Below are positions 47,901-60,775 of a stretch of 64,000 bases of DNA, one piece after another. Positions within the stretch are counted from its first letter, which is position 1; every line of letters begins with the position of its first letter. A program made the position numbers and the translations under genes. The stretch covers positions 439,001 through 503,000 of the forward strand of contig LR746279.1 of the NCBI GenBank assembly GCA_902729315.2, written 5' to 3'. This stretch comes from Spirodela intermedia. Its lineage: Eukaryota > Streptophyta > Magnoliopsida > Alismatales > Araceae. A model generated the notes under the pieces. That model saw only the letters and a program-made list of their open reading frames with translations, was not told the DNA's origin and ran no database searches.

Positions 47901-50900
47901 CTCACTAAATCAAATGAAAATAGAAAAGTTTACATGGCCTAATACACTTGCCACCGGAGATTGTCTTAATTGCTGCTGAGCAAGGAGTTGTTGCTGATGT
48001 TGAGGTAACTGCACCATCTTCTGCCTCTGTTGTTGCGGTTGTGTTTGTTGCTGAGGTGAAGGTGTATTCATCATGTTTGATGATGACCTAGGTGAGTTGG
48101 CGTGTGGAAGAGGTGGAGTGGACGCATTATCAAACGAGGTGACCCCAGGTGATGGAACTGACCTCCCCACGAATTGGCTTCCTGAAACCTGCAATAAATT
48201 TAGTTTGCACAATAAATGTGCCTCCATTTTTATGTACTTCTCAATAACTCCGATTGACATAACATACAAATGTCTACATCACAGTAACAAAAAATTCCTA
48301 GCAACACATTGTCTAAAATGTCAAACTTTGAACAGGCCACGATAAAAGTTCCTAACATTGCGATGAAAGCGAATAAACCCATTATATACTCTACTTCAAA
48401 CGTCAAGCAGCATTGCTCATGCATCCACATAAAGTGATTTCACTTTTCTTCAAAGAGTACAAGCTTTCTGATATACAAGCAACAATAAGAATGATCATAT
48501 TTGTATGTTACCACAGCGGAAGTAGCAAGACAAATTAGATGTTTAGTGCGTTACGATTATTAAAAATAAGATTCGCTGAGCACTTCACTTTGTAACCTGA
48601 CCAGTGAGGTAGTAGGCCATCTCCTTGATCACCTTAACAACTAAGACAAGCGTACACATTTTCAGGAGATGCACGACTTCAATCACATCCATTGCAATCT
48701 TGAGGCATATCATCAATTCTCTACCATAGTAATTTTTTGTAAAGCAGTGGACCATTCAGAAAGCTTTTAAAAGTTACAGGAAGATTAACATACTCATCAT
48801 GCAGGTATGCATGGCAACATATTTCTTTGACCTGTATCTAGCAAGTTCTAAACCAGTACCTTGTAAATAACTTGCAAATTAATGCCACTAGGTCATACCT
48901 GCATGGTGCCAACCTGAGAATTAACACTCCCAGGGTTGAACGAAGATGGAGTGCTCTTTGAGTACACACCTGCGAGTGGGTTCCATGATCACAAAGCAGT
49001 AGTATTAGCTTCATTCAATATCTCATTATAAATAAATGAGCAGCTTGGAAGAACTGAAGAGCAGATCGAGACCACTGAGGTGTGTCAACTAAATGATTGA
49101 ATACAAAAAATCAAAAAGATAAATTATGGATTATTTACCAGATGTGTCTCCAAAGTTATGTGATCCATCACTAGAGGGAACCACATTCACTAAATGCATA
49201 GGCAACGGCGATGAAGGGTGTCTCTGATCAACAGGTAGCCGTAAACCTTTAACAGAAGTGTGCCATCCTTAATCAATTAAAGAGTTTTATCTCATGCATA
49301 ACGAAAAGAACAATGTGGACTTGTGATGAATGGAGACACCTTCACCATAGTTGACAGCTGCTCTAAGCAAATTCTCTTGCTCTTGAATTTTTGCAGCCTG
49401 TGCCTTGTCCAGAGTTGGAATAAGTGTTGATGATTGGCGTGAACCCAAGCCATAAGACTTGCGGGTATCAGATATTACTTTTTCAGCACTCTCACATGCC
49501 GCTCCAATCATATCAATTCTAGCCTGGAAACCTCCAGGATGTAAATAAAGATAGATTGAAAAAGGAAACTTAATAAATTAAAAGAAACCCTTATATAACT
49601 TCAAAGCACCTTTAACTTTTCAATTTGCATGGGTATAGGAAGGTTCTGCATTCCATGTAATAACTGCTCCCTCTTGGAGTTATCTTCAACTTCCATCTCT
49701 GGTAATAACTTGGATGAAAGCATCACAGGAAGTACTGTCCATTAAAAAATAGTAACAACAATTAGCTATAACAACCTAGATGAACCTGTTATTTATGTCA
49801 AAAGGTTTAACTGGTATCACACTGGTCATTATCAATTGAAATGTCACTTATAGCCAATTATGGAGCAACAGAACATACTTGTTGCATTTTCTGCGTTAAC
49901 ATTCCTTGGGTGCACAACAAATGCTTTAGAAACCTTCTTTATGTCTTCCACTATGTTGAAGAGCTCCAAATTGACCATGGAAAACTGCCCCAGAACCTCC
50001 TGCCTGCATATTAACCCCAAATTCATTGTAGTAGTTTTTTTTCAGGATACTCCCGGTTTAGTCGAACTGCAAAAAAGCATTTTGAACAACACGCTAAAGA
50101 GAAGGCTCCTCTATTCCCTTTCGTTCCCGCAGGTAAACCATTTCTGTTTACCCGGTATTTGGATATATCTAGTTTTGATTTTCATCCCAATCAGGCAGAT
50201 GACAATTCAAAACAGCATGAAATGTTGCGATGGCAATGTGTCATATCAACAGCATTTATCATTCCATAGTTGTTCAGTTACTGTAAAACTTAGGACTTCG
50301 TGATACCAAAATTATGTGGCTAGCATGCGTGAAAATATAATTCAAACCTAATCTAACAAACTACTTCTTACTGGGTAAAACTCGATGCTCCTTGAAGAAA
50401 AAAAACCCATGGAAGGCCTTTAGTTCATTAGAACAGGTCAATAATGCTCAGAGAAGAATTCCATAGATGAAGAACTATGAGAACACCTTCAATTTGAAGT
50501 CAAGATGAAATTTATCACTTTCCCATTGTCACGATGCTCTAACGATGGAGAAACAGAAAACATGGTTGACATTTATCAATGTCGGCAACAATAAGAATAC
50601 CTGAATAATACGCCGAGAAGGATATGCCATTGATGAAAAAAATATGAAACTAACGTGGGCATATAATTTTTTCATATTTTCAATTTCAAGTCGAGAGAAA
50701 ATTATATGACAATAAATTTTGTTCGTATTTATCAAATTCGACGTCGAAAGGACAAACAGAAATCACCATTTTGGGACAGCGTTGGTTCGAGCGATGGTAT
50801 CAAAGTCCTCGAGAATTCTAGAGATAGCGTTAGAGAGGCCGAGAGCCCGCGTCCTAACGGACTCCAGGTTGAGCTGCTGCTGCAACGCAGGATTCAGTCG

Positions 50901-51005
50901 CTCCACCTTCACTGGAGGCGGCGCCTGGAGAGCACCAGCCTGCAGCAGCTGCTGCTGCTGCTGCAAGTCTATTCCTGGCACCGACACACCACCGACGACC
51001 TCCAT
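44941..51005 (-). CDS. MED8: Mediator of RNA polymerase II transcription subunit 8
   Basis: Twelve exons on the minus strand: 51005-50767, 50003-49879, 49734-49610, 49523-49340, 49246-49139, 48969-48899, 48188-47955, 47560-47504, 47355-47146, 46541-46488, 45536-45476 and 45140-44941. Phases join to 555 residues. The N-terminal MED8 domain reads LQQQLNLESVRTRALGLSNA, ISRILEDFDTIARTNAVPKW, LGQFSMVNLELFNIVEDIKK, VSKAFVVHPRNVNAENAT, LPVMLSSKLLPEME and MQNLPIPMQIEKLKARIDMI, as in the plant protein. The C-terminal half is a low-complexity Gln/Ser/Met/Asn-rich region, typical of plant MED8. It is a nuclear subunit of the Mediator head module; plant MED8 affects flowering, defence and sugar signalling. 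The start MEVVGG is preferred over an in-frame ATG at 51131 because the upstream residues look like leader. The exon 7/8 junction (CCG|GTGGCA) was chosen to keep the frame. Confidence 0.95.
46231..46281. repeat. Perfect 22-bp hairpin in MED8 intron 10
   Basis: Bases 46231-46252 and 46260-46281 are exact reverse complements (left arm starts ATGCAAAAGGAACCCACC), leaving a 7-base loop. Part of it (46247-46263) also has a perfect 17-base inverted copy at 46068-46084 (ATCTTGTTATCAGATGG). It lies mid-intron, far from either splice site. Confidence 0.95.
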
Positions 51006-51179
51006 GGCGCTACTCCTCTCCCGCTTCCCAGCTGCTGCGTGGGAGATCGCAGAGAGAAATTTCAGAAGAAACGATGGAAAGAGGATTCGGTATGGTACTC
51101 CGCGAGAGGTTCCTAACCTAAAAGGCTCCACCAGAGAGAGGGCACTAACGGCTCTTTAATGAGAGAGGCCTGCTAGTAG

Positions 51180-51799
51180 ACATAATTACAAATAATATGA
51201 AAATAAGTATATAAAAACATATAAAAAGGAGGAAGGACGTGGGCGAAATCTAATTTCCACTTAAATGAAAAATCTCATAAAAACCCTTTTTTATGAAAAT
51301 TTTATGATAAAGCCCCATTCCTGGTCTAGAAGAGGGCATGTCGTCTACACTACATTTTCCTTGGGTTTTATCACATATCATCCTGTCCCTAAAACCCATA
51401 TGGGACGTTAATATTTGCCCCACCCCGGGCCCACCCAACAACACTTTGGATACTAATTTCTGGACCGGACCAGATTTAAACCCGCCCAGTTCGGCCCATT
51501 TAGAGTATCGAACCCATTTCCCTCAGCGAGCAAGATTCCACAAGAATCAGATTCTATGCAGGATCCTCGAATCCAGATCCGAGACTGAAGCCAGAACCAT
51601 GTGCTGCCGGCGCCGAAAGACGGGAAGCAGGAGTCAGCCATCCTTCGCTATCGGATACTGTAGCCGAAGGAAAAACGTTGTTGTCGTTGAACTAAGACTT
51701 CAGGCGAGTCGCTGCCAACAGCTCGCCCTCCAATGCTTTACTCTCTCTCTCTCTCCTCTCTCTATCCCCTGTCTCTCTCCCCTCTCTCTCTCTCTCTCT

Positions 51800-51841
<42 letters not shown>

Positions 51842-51937
51842 GGGCAAGCTAGAAGGAAGCTTGTCATGTAAGCTTGTCATGAAGGGTTCCATTACCTGGG
51901 AAAGAGCTGCCAACAGCCACCCTCCATGGCTCAACAG

Positions 51938-51983
<46 letters not shown>

Positions 51984-52474
51984 GGGGAGGGGGGGCACCA
52001 GGAAGAGGAAGCTTGCCATGGAAGCTACTGGTACTGTTGGCGAAGGTGGGTCGAGAGGGGGTGCCATCAAAGGCGGCGTCTTGGGAGAGACGGAGAAGGA
52101 GAAGTGCGTTGATTGATTAGGTGCGATGCGTAGAGAATAATACACAATTTATTTATTTATTATTTATAAAGTAAACCCATTTTATTTTAAAAATATATAT
52201 GTCCATATTCATGAAATAATCTTACGTATTGCCCAGACTTATTTATCTTAGAAAGTCCCACGGAAGAGGGGTTGGGGGGGGCTCATAATGGGACCATATG
52301 CGCATTGCACTGTGTGCTCTACCCTGCGGCAACTGTCCTCATCATGCTCTCCACAAGAAAACGCCGTGGTGGGTACCCAACCTTAATGTCTAAGTTGCCC
52401 GTCTCTCTGTCTCTCTCTCTGTCTCTGTCCCTCTGTCTCTCTCTAGATTTATCTATCTATGGATAGAGAGGGGG

Positions 52475-52506
<32 letters not shown>

Positions 52507-52668
52507 AGGTTTCTAGAGTTGGGTCATTTTATGATCTTCATTCAGCGGGGAACATGCTTCACGTCGAATGCATGTCGCTGAGGTAAAACAATGCACTCAT
52601 TTAAGAGGGAGAGAGGGACAGCCACATGGCTGATGGCAGGGACGTCGTCTCCATTGGCGGGGAGAGAG

Positions 52669-52700
<32 letters not shown>

Positions 52701-52882
52701 ATAGCCGCCCCATGGAGGGACTGTTCTAGTCCCATAGCGAGTGAATGCCCAACCGTTCTCCTACACACCTTCGCAGAGTACATCGCTGTCTCGGATGGGT
52801 AGACGTACACGTAGGCTCCATACAGGATGCCCAGCCAGATGGCCATGCACAGGGGGAGAGAGAGAGAGATATATAGAGGTGG

Positions 52883-52923
<41 letters not shown>

Positions 52924-53700
52924 GTTGTAAGAAGACTCGATTTCTTGTCGATAACATATTTACCTACATTTATAGTAAATTTAGGGGAGAAGACTCAGAT
53001 GTGAGTGTGTGCCCCAATAGGATCACGTGGAAGGCAAAGAGGTGGCCACCTGGCAGATAAGGACAAGAGCAGCCTTGGTGTCAGTTACTATCCGAAATTA
53101 CCGCCCGAATGCTGTTGGGCCCGCTTTTGGTTCCGAAATCAACGGCCCATTTATTTATTTATATATTTAAGCAAATTGGGGACACCACTGACACGGTGGA
53201 GACATCTCATGGCCTTTCCCGATTTGACATAATGTCGAATCGTTATTGGGCTGTCGGATCCCTTTCGGTATAGTCCGAAGAAATCCGCCGTCACCTGCGA
53301 GGGCCCCATGATCGACGGCTGAGATCGTACATTGAACGATCAATCAATGCCCGGGCCACGATGTGCCACTGGGGTCCACCGATCCAACAACTCCATTTCA
53401 CCAAGGGTGGTGCACCGTACCGGCAGGTGGGGGGTATTTCGGATCTGTCTGGATTTCTGGCACCAGAAGTGAGCCCCACTCCAGATCCGGCGTGACGGCG
53501 ACGTCAAAATAGACGGTACGGGGGAGCTATTTATAAATAAGTCCTTGTTTGACTGTCTCATTGTGTTTGTGTCTGGTCACCCCGAGGAAACAGCTGTTAA
53601 AATCCAAAATAATGAAAATAGCGGGAAATTTTAAATAAAGAAGTTATGGGGGTAAAACGTATATCTGATATTTATGAGAAATAGGAGGATCAAATAGTAA
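51180..53700. other. Microsatellite-rich gap between MED8 and the At1g16860-like gene
   Basis: About 2.5 kb with no supported gene. The MED8 promoter side contains GGCCCA motifs (for example near 51495). CT tracts lie at 51741-51839 and 51941-51979, GA at 52473-52500 and 52669-52690, and CT at 52891-52918. Tracts of opposite polarity alternate. Scattered phrases such as GCATGTCG or AGCTTGTCATG repeat locally. The open frames here are short and low-complexity. Confidence 0.55.
51741..51979. repeat. Two (CT)n tracts flanking a short unique segment
   Basis: An interrupted CT tract (51741-51839, with CCCC interruptions) and a pure one (51941-51979), separated by about 100 bases that contain two tandem AAGCTTGTCATG phrases (about 51859 and 51871). 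Confidence 0.9.
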
Positions 53701-53819
53701 TTGTGTTTACTATAATTCGTCTCCCGCAGTGTTTTTTTTACGTCGGCAGAGGTCTGTGCTTTTTAGAAGGTTTTTCTGAGACAGCCAGTGGCAGTAACGA
53801 TCGGAGAGCTCTCTGTGTG

Positions 53820-53825
<6 letters not shown>

Positions 53826-53856
<31 letters not shown>

Positions 53857-53873
53857 CGCTCGCTCGCTCGTTA
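53826..53873 (+). repeat. (CT)n-(CGCT)n tract at the probable 5' leader of the At1g16860-like gene
   Basis: A pure CT run passing into CGCTCGCTCGCTCGCTCG. It is on the sense strand of the downstream gene and close to where its leader should start. Confidence 0.85.
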
Positions 53874-54381
53874 GTTCTCCTCTCGCTGTCCCACTCGCCC
53901 CATTCTCCTCACCGTAGCTGCGCTCACAGCGCACATGGCGGTCGTCGGCGGCGCTGAGTCATTTCCGGCACCCCGCTGATTCAGCAATCTCGCAGACGGC
54001 GCAGATCTTCTCCGTCGCTGGCGTCTAGAGGTGATGAGGGGGAGATGGTAGAGGCTTGCCCTCCCGTTTTGCGCTCTCACTCGCGTTCCTTTCTTCTTTT
54101 TCTTTCATCTCTGGTGAGGGGAATGTCCCGGGGTTTGCGGCCGGAGCCGATTTCTGAATCTCCGTTTTTCCCGATCTAATCCTGCCGGTTGGTTGTAAGA
54201 GTTGGAGAAAATGTGGGGTAAGATGGTTCTTGTGGTGTCGAGATCTGGGCAGTGGTAGAGGTGGAGGTTCCGTGGGGTTCTTCTGCGTTTGCGTTGTCTT
54301 GTTAGAGTAAACTGAGTCATGCAGCTTACCTCATCGATACAGAAGCCCGAACTCATTACTTGGAATCGTGAACCAAGATTG

Positions 54382-56758
54382 GTAAGTCTAGAACAGAATC
54401 CATAGGGCCGGTGACACTTTCGCTTCTAGCAGTTCATCCCGCGGGAATCGTCACGTTCTTGCGAGATTTTTCATGTCCGATCCCTTTCTTCGAGGAATCT
54501 TGTGAAGTGAGGAATACGGGTTAGGATTGCGATCTTGAATAGAATTTGCGAGGTTTTTTGGGTATCTGTTCTTAGTGATCGCTAAGGTCGGTGCTAAATG
54601 TATCTCCGTGTGGAAAACCTTTTGTGCTTTGTGGGCCCGTGGGGTGTTGAAAAAAGTGAGGCATTAGCAGCTCATCTTTAGTGTCTTATCACGACCCTCT
54701 GTCGGGCTTGTTTTCTGTCACATGGATTGTGCGTCCGCTCATTAAGTCATTCGCAGGATCTGGTCGAGGCCTTAGGTTCATTAGACTGGTATTCTGAGTA
54801 TTTTTCTCTTATTTCCTCCTTCGTTTCTCACCCTTCATAATTTTTCGCCCTTCGTATTTTTCTCTTTGAAGATCGAGTACCCGGGCTGCTTTTTATGGCA
54901 TAGTCTATAAACGATGACTGTGAACAGCATTTTCCCACTGGTTTTGTTTAGCGGCACCAGCATGTTACAAGCCTGCTGACATTAAATTTCCAGGTTGCAT
55001 TTTTTCCAGCTTGATTTCGGTTGTCCGGTTCTCGATTCCGATGTGAAGTTGTATCATTGCATCTTTACCAATTCGCATATAAGGTTCTATCTATTTTTTT
55101 CTAGTTTTTCCTCTCCTATCCCTTTACCGGGCTTCTCTTGAATTCAAGAAGTTTACGCTGGTCTTCATAAGAATCCCCGCTGATGTGGTTCCTTCTTTTC
55201 AAGGTGATGGAAAGTTAATGTGAATTTATACCGTTTATGACCCGAATCTGACTCGTCTCTCTTGCTATTTGTCGCCTTGTCGCAATTATTTCGGTTTCCA
55301 TTTTAGATGTTTGATTCCAGGTGATGCTTTCTTGCCTAATAAGCATATAATTCTTGATTTTATGGATTTTCTCTTTATTTTTGTTTTCTCATCATTTAAT
55401 TGAATGGTGTAATAAAACTGTTACTCTTGAGCCATACGTCAGTTGATTTGTTAAAGTGTCAGACACGTATGTTTTCATGTGGCAAAATGTTATGTTTTTC
55501 TGCACAATGGCACCCTGTGCCAAGGCCGGATCACACAGCTTGGCGCTGGGAGTATTAAGTGTCATCTTTTTTACCGATATTGACTACTGTTCTTTCTATT
55601 AGATTTCTTATTGATCCTTTGAAAGCATCCGTTGTAAATTTTGAAAATGGATTGTGTTTCTAAAATGGTATTTCCTAGTCGATAAGATATTTGAAAATTT
55701 TCATCTAAATTCCATAATTGATTTACGTTTTATGGGATTCTGGAACGTACGTCTTTTAAAGCATGCTTAAGTATCTACCGACTAAACACAGAAGGTTTAC
55801 ATTAAATGATGGAGGACTGAGGAGATAAAATAATATGAAGAATTTTTTAAAGTACTACTTGACATGTTTCAATACTACAGTATCCTCCTCTTATTAATTT
55901 ATTTTTGCACATGTTCGTAAGCATTGTTGCCCATCTTTGTAATGAAAATTTTTCCTTTATGATTTTTCTTCTGTTGTCAATGTGCTCTCTAAATCTGATA
56001 ATCCCCCCGCAACCCATCATATAATATCCCGGATTAATTGTTGAAAACAAGCCAACTTTGCTTTCGAGTTTAGCATAAAAAAATTGAGCCTATTCATTAA
56101 ACTGAACAAAGCTTTGACGTTATCAATCAAAATCCAAACGCTTTATAGTTTTAAAATACTTCTGATGATCAATAACTATACTTTATAAATTAGCATCACA
56201 TCAAACGTTCACTCACCGTAGTTCCATCAGCCTGCACCTCTTCTGTGATTATATTCTTCAGAACACCAATCGAGCATGAAAAGTCAACCTAAAGTAGGCT
56301 TGGTTCTGACCCAGGAACTAGGCTTGGGATTGGTCAGGTCCTGCCATCTATCCTTTAGCTTGGTCCATTGACTTCTCTAATGTTGCCAGTATTGGAGTGA
56401 GTAAGTGAAGATGGATTGTCTCATGATTATGTTATTCAGCTGAAGATGAATAAGTACTTAAAATCCATCTCAAGATGGATCTCCCTGTCTCTATCGTCAC
56501 ATATCGCTCCTTCGGTCGTTTTGTTTTAATTTAAAATATTAGTAAGGGTTACCACATCAGGAGTTATCTTTTTTGTGTGATTAACAGGTCGTGGATTCTG
56601 ATTTTTCGTATTGTACTCATACATGATTTTGAGCCAATCGTCCCTACAAAGAACTAAGTTTTCTTCCCCAAGGAGTGTGTAATCATAAGTAATATTTTGG
56701 GTTCTTTCTCTGGGCTGTTAATCACACGAAAAATATTATTTTTATTGTTGCCTTCAGG
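54382..56758 (+). other. Probable 5' UTR intron of the At1g16860-like gene
   Basis: A strong donor (ATTG|GTAAGTC) at 54382 and a strong acceptor (TTGCCTTCAG) ending at 56758 bracket about 2.4 kb without coding potential but with a T-rich, intron-like composition. The acceptor is about 230 bases before the start codon at 56990. This is inferred from signals alone. An alternative is that 53700-54380 belongs to a separate non-coding transcript. Confidence 0.5.
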
Positions 56759-56989
56759 TTTATATTGGAGCTTCAAAGACCAAACATATCATTCAGTTAT
56801 ACGTTATGCCCGATCTTGTTTATGCTGGAGCGCACAATAGCTTCATTCTGCTCTCTCAAATCCAATGAAATGATCCAGCCGAGCCTCAGCCCCACCCTGG
56901 AAGTTACAAAAGCTTCGTTCCTTCTCTTGTGAAGAAACACACAGAGCTTTTCAAACTAACACTTCTTGGGGTGAACTTTCTCGAGCCTG

Positions 56990-58756
56990 ATGGGTTCTCG
57001 ATTTCCTTCCCATCAGCTCAGCAATGGCCTATATGTTTCTGGGCGCCCTGAGCAGCCAAAGGAGAAACCTATGATAATCAGCTCCGCAGCTATGCCCTAC
57101 ACTGGGGGAGATATTAAAAAGTCTGGAGAACTTGGGAAGATGTTTGACATCCCTACAGACGGCTCAAAGTCAAGGAAGTCTGGGCAGCTAGCAAATGCTC
57201 CTTCAAGAACAGGGTCATTTGGAGGTGCCGCTTCGCACTCAGGCCCTATCAATTCAAATTCTACAGGCCGGTATCTGTCTGGACCCATTTCATCTGCGGT
57301 AGGCCCTGTGTCGGGTCCAAGCAGGCAGAAGTCCAATTCTGGACCTCTAAACAAGCATGGGGAACCTCTCAAGAAATCATCTGGTCCCCAGTCTGGAGTG
57401 GCAACACCAATGGCTCGCCAAAACTCTGGTCCTCAGGCACCTGCTCTTCCTACAACTGGTCTCATCACCTCTGGGCCGATTTCTTCCGGGCCACTCAACT
57501 CATCTGGCATGCCACGGAAGCTCTCTGGTCCACAGGATTGTACGGGATCAGCAAAGCTACATAATGTGTCAATTTCTCATAACCAGGCGGTCACCAATCT
57601 GAGCCAGGTGGAAGAGTACTCGTTCAAGAGTAGCATCCCAAGAGTGACGTTATATGCTGTGATTCTCCTTTTTGTGATGGGTTTCATAGCGGGAGGTTTC
57701 ATTCTTGCGGCTGTGCACAATGCAATTCTTCTGATCGTTGTCGTAGTCCTCTTCAGTTTTGTTGCTGCACTCTTCACGTGGAATTCTTGTTTGGGAAGAA
57801 GCGCCATCATTGGCTTCGTTGGTCGCTACCCTGATGCTGAGCTTAGGAGTGCAAAGGATGGCCAGTACGTTAAAGTAACAGGGGTACGTAATTTGACTGA
57901 TATTTTTACGTTACTGTTATATTTTTTTCCTCCTCCTGAATACCTTCGAAATATCTCCCCTGAGCATTCTTTTTTAAAAAAATTGCTCCTCAACAGTTTC
58001 TAGGAAATTTCTTCGTCAGATAAACTTGTTTTTTTTTTTCCCCTGTTCACATCAAAGTATCTCCTTTGCTCGAACCTACGCGACTGTAGTTTCGGATCCA
58101 TCTGGGCATCTGCGTTTTTTTTCTATGTTTCCTCAGCTGCTATTAAAATTCTCTCTTCACTCTTTGCTTGAGTGAGAACTATTCGAATCTATGTTTCCTT
58201 TCAAGAGATTGTGCTCATCATTTGAGATGATTTTGAGCTGCGTGGCTCCCTTCCGGACGATGCTGTGCATGAGACCCTGCCATTATCAGTGTTCAGGACA
58301 TTTTATGTTCATTTAAAGCAACAGCCTCTCCTGGCACTCTCTTACAAGCTTTGAAGCCGGTGATTCTTTTTGACTTTCTCTAGGTGGTCACCTGTGGAAA
58401 CGTTCCTCTTGAGTCGTCGTTTCAGAGAGTTCCCAGATGCGTGTACACATCCACAAGCTTGTATGAGTACAGAGGATGGGAATCAAAAGCAGCTAATACA
58501 ACGCATCGCCGTTTCACATGGGGACTCAGATCAGTGGAGGTCAGTCTTGTTTCCCGCTGCTTCGCCAGTAGAGCAGCTCGAACCATGTGGGCTGGGTCTG
58601 GCGCGATTTATTCTATCTTTCTTCTGCTGCCGATCTCATGAGTCCAGACCATGTTTTTATTCAATGGAGCAGCTTTTCCATGAAGAAATGTGCGTTTTAA
58701 ATGTGTTGACCAAGAAATTCCTCTACTTTCTGTAAAATGCATGGGGAATTGCCGCC

Positions 58757-58792
<36 letters not shown>

Positions 58793-60082
58793 TATTGTTA
58801 TTGTTATTATTATTATTGTGCATTTTTCTTTTTTTTCTTTTTTTTTGGGGGGGGGAGCAAGATGATAAGAATCCTAACACAGATGTTGACCCTTCGTGTT
58901 TTCCTTTTCTGTTTAATTTTGACTGCTAATTTTGTTTCTTTGCGCCTGCATTACCCTCCGTCATTGGCCTCATTCAATATCTGTATATATCGCTGAGACA
59001 TCAATCATTCCTTGGGTAGAAAAACTCTTCATGCTGTCGTGTGTTTACTATGCAGAGGCACGTGGTTGACTTCTACATCTCAGATTTTCAGTCCGGCTTA
59101 AGGGCCTTGGTCAAAACAGGCTACGGGGCCAGGGTGACTCCCTATGTGGACGAATCCATCACCATCGACATCAATCCGGGAAACAAAGGTCTGTCGCCGA
59201 ACTTCCTCAGGTGGTTGGCGGAGAGAAACCTCTCAAGCGACGATCGAATCATGCGCATGAAAGAGGGGTAACGGGATTTCCTCTCAGAGATCTATCCAGT
59301 CATTGAAGAAAAAAAAATAAAAAATCCTGCTTGCTGTTTTTTTTTCCAGAAGCATGGGTTCGATCACATCTGGTTCATAGATCATAATTTTTTCAATCCT
59401 TTTTTAGGTCTTCCTCTTTCTTTTGATGGGTTTTGATGGGATTTCCTCTCAGAGATCTATCCAGCCATTGAAGGAAAAAGAAAACCCTGCTAGCTGTTTT
59501 TTTTTCCCTACCCGATTCTGGAAAAGTTTCTAACATGGGTTCGATCACATCTGGTTCATAGCTCATAATTTTTTCAAACCCTTTTTAGTTCTTCCTCTTT
59601 CTTTTGATGGGTTTTGATGGGATTTTTGCCCTCCGAGATAATATTTGATGTTATCAGAAGTCAAACTATGCATTATTTCTTATTTCTTTTGATGGGTTTT
59701 GATGGGTTTTTTGGCCCTCCGATATAATATTTGATATGATCAGAAGTCAAACTTTGCATTATTTCTTATTTCTTTTGACGGGTTTTGATGGGTTTTTTTG
59801 CCCTCCGAGATAATATTCGATATGATCAGAAGTTAAACTTTGCATGATTTGTTATGAAGTGGAGGGGATAATCTAGGTATTGATTGCAGGTACATCAAGG
59901 AGGGCAGCACGGTGAGCGTGATGGGAGTCGTCCAGAGGAACGAGAACGTGCTGATGATCGTCCCACCTGCGGAGCCCGTCTCCACGGGGTGCCGGTGGGC
60001 CCGTTGCTTCCTCCCTGCCAGCCTCGACGGCATCGTCCTCCGCTGCGAGGACTCCTCCAAGACCGACGTTATCCCTGTCTAG
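56990..60082 (+). CDS. Membrane protein of the At1g16860 family
   Basis: Four coding exons, 56990-57883, 58384-58539, 59056-59267 and 59890-60082, join in frame to 484 residues. The N-terminal 210 residues are hydrophilic with about ten Ser-Gly-Pro repeats (SGPINS, LSGPISS, SGPLNK, SGPQSG and so on). Two transmembrane helices follow at about 219-240 and 244-263, then a conserved C-terminal domain: RYPDAELRSAKDGQYVKVTG, VTCGNVPLESSFQRVPRCVY, TSTSLYEYRGW, RHVVDFYISDFQSGLRALVK and a Cys/Trp-rich end. This architecture matches the plant 'uncharacterized membrane protein At1g16860' family. Older database titles call it ubiquitin-protease related, but I see no protease motif. Function is not known to me. 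Exon 3 ends GG|GTAAC, so the apparent stop after KEG is intronic. Intron 3 carries tandem repeats. Confidence 0.92.
58757..58820. repeat. (ATC)n-(ATT)n microsatellite in intron 2 of the At1g16860-like gene
   Basis: About ten ATC units pass into a TTATTG/TTA series. It is followed by a T-rich stretch and a G10 run at 58846-58855. Confidence 0.95.
59274..59848. repeat. Two families of tandem repeats filling intron 3 of the At1g16860-like gene
   Basis: Unit 1 (~165 bp, two copies from about 59274 and about 59439) starts GGGATTTCCTCTCAGAGATC and includes CATGGGTTCGATCACATCTG and a TCTTCCTCTTTCTTTTGATG end. Unit 2 (~107 bp, three copies from about 59600) carries TTTTGATGGGTTTTGATGGG, GCCCTCCGA, ATATAATATTTGATA and AGAAGTCAAACT. 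Unit 1 begins only six bases after the exon 3 splice donor. The two families share the TTTTGATGGG phrase. Confidence 0.85.
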
Positions 60083-60621
60083 AGATAGAGAAAGAGAGAG
60101 ATAGAGAGAGAGAGGGGATCTTTGGACTGGTTGTTGCCTGTGTTAAAGGGAGGGCGGGGGATGGAGTCGATGGTGTATAGCTCCTCCGTGGCCGTTCTTC
60201 TTCTTCTTGCCTTGATGGGCTTCCTCTGTGGGTGACTGGTTGTAGAGAGAGAAAGAAAGTGGCGGGGGAGTTCTTGTGGCTTGGTAGTCTTGCAGCTATG
60301 TAAAATATTGGGCCGCCTTATGTTCGACTTCACCTCTCTCTCTCTCTCATTCTATCCGGAATCGGCTGGTCTGCGTGGTTTCTCTCACATTGGGCTAGAA
60401 TGAATGGGCTGATTGGCCGCTTGAGAGAGACAGGGAGAGAGAGAGGATTTCTGGGCCAGGCTTCTGGAGCATCATAGCCTTATCAACTGGGAGGCTGAAC
60501 GTTGGTAGGAAGCGCCCATCTTACCGATAAGCGCTCGTCTTCCCTCGTAGGGCCTCCTCCGCCCGCCTGCAGCCGCCTGTCGATCTTCCGCTCCCCATCG
60601 CGGCAAGAGAAGAAGAAGCCA

Positions 60622-60737
60622 ATGCCGACACTGAACCTGAGCGTCAACGTGCCGGTGGACGCCGTGGTGGCCTCCGACATTCTCAAGGACGCCACCAAGG
60701 CCCTCTCCAAGATCATCGGCAAGCCCGAATCAGTGAG

Positions 60738-60775
<38 letters not shown>

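Noticed and set aside
50040-50303. Plus-strand frame in MED8 intron 1 (FFQDTPGLVELQKSI...)
   Set aside because: It resembles no family and lies within an intron whose flanking exons join cleanly on the minus strand.
51006-51131. Upstream in-frame ATG of MED8
   Set aside because: The extension is hydrophobic/basic and does not resemble MED8 N-termini, which begin shortly before the Gln-rich run. Taken as 5' leader.
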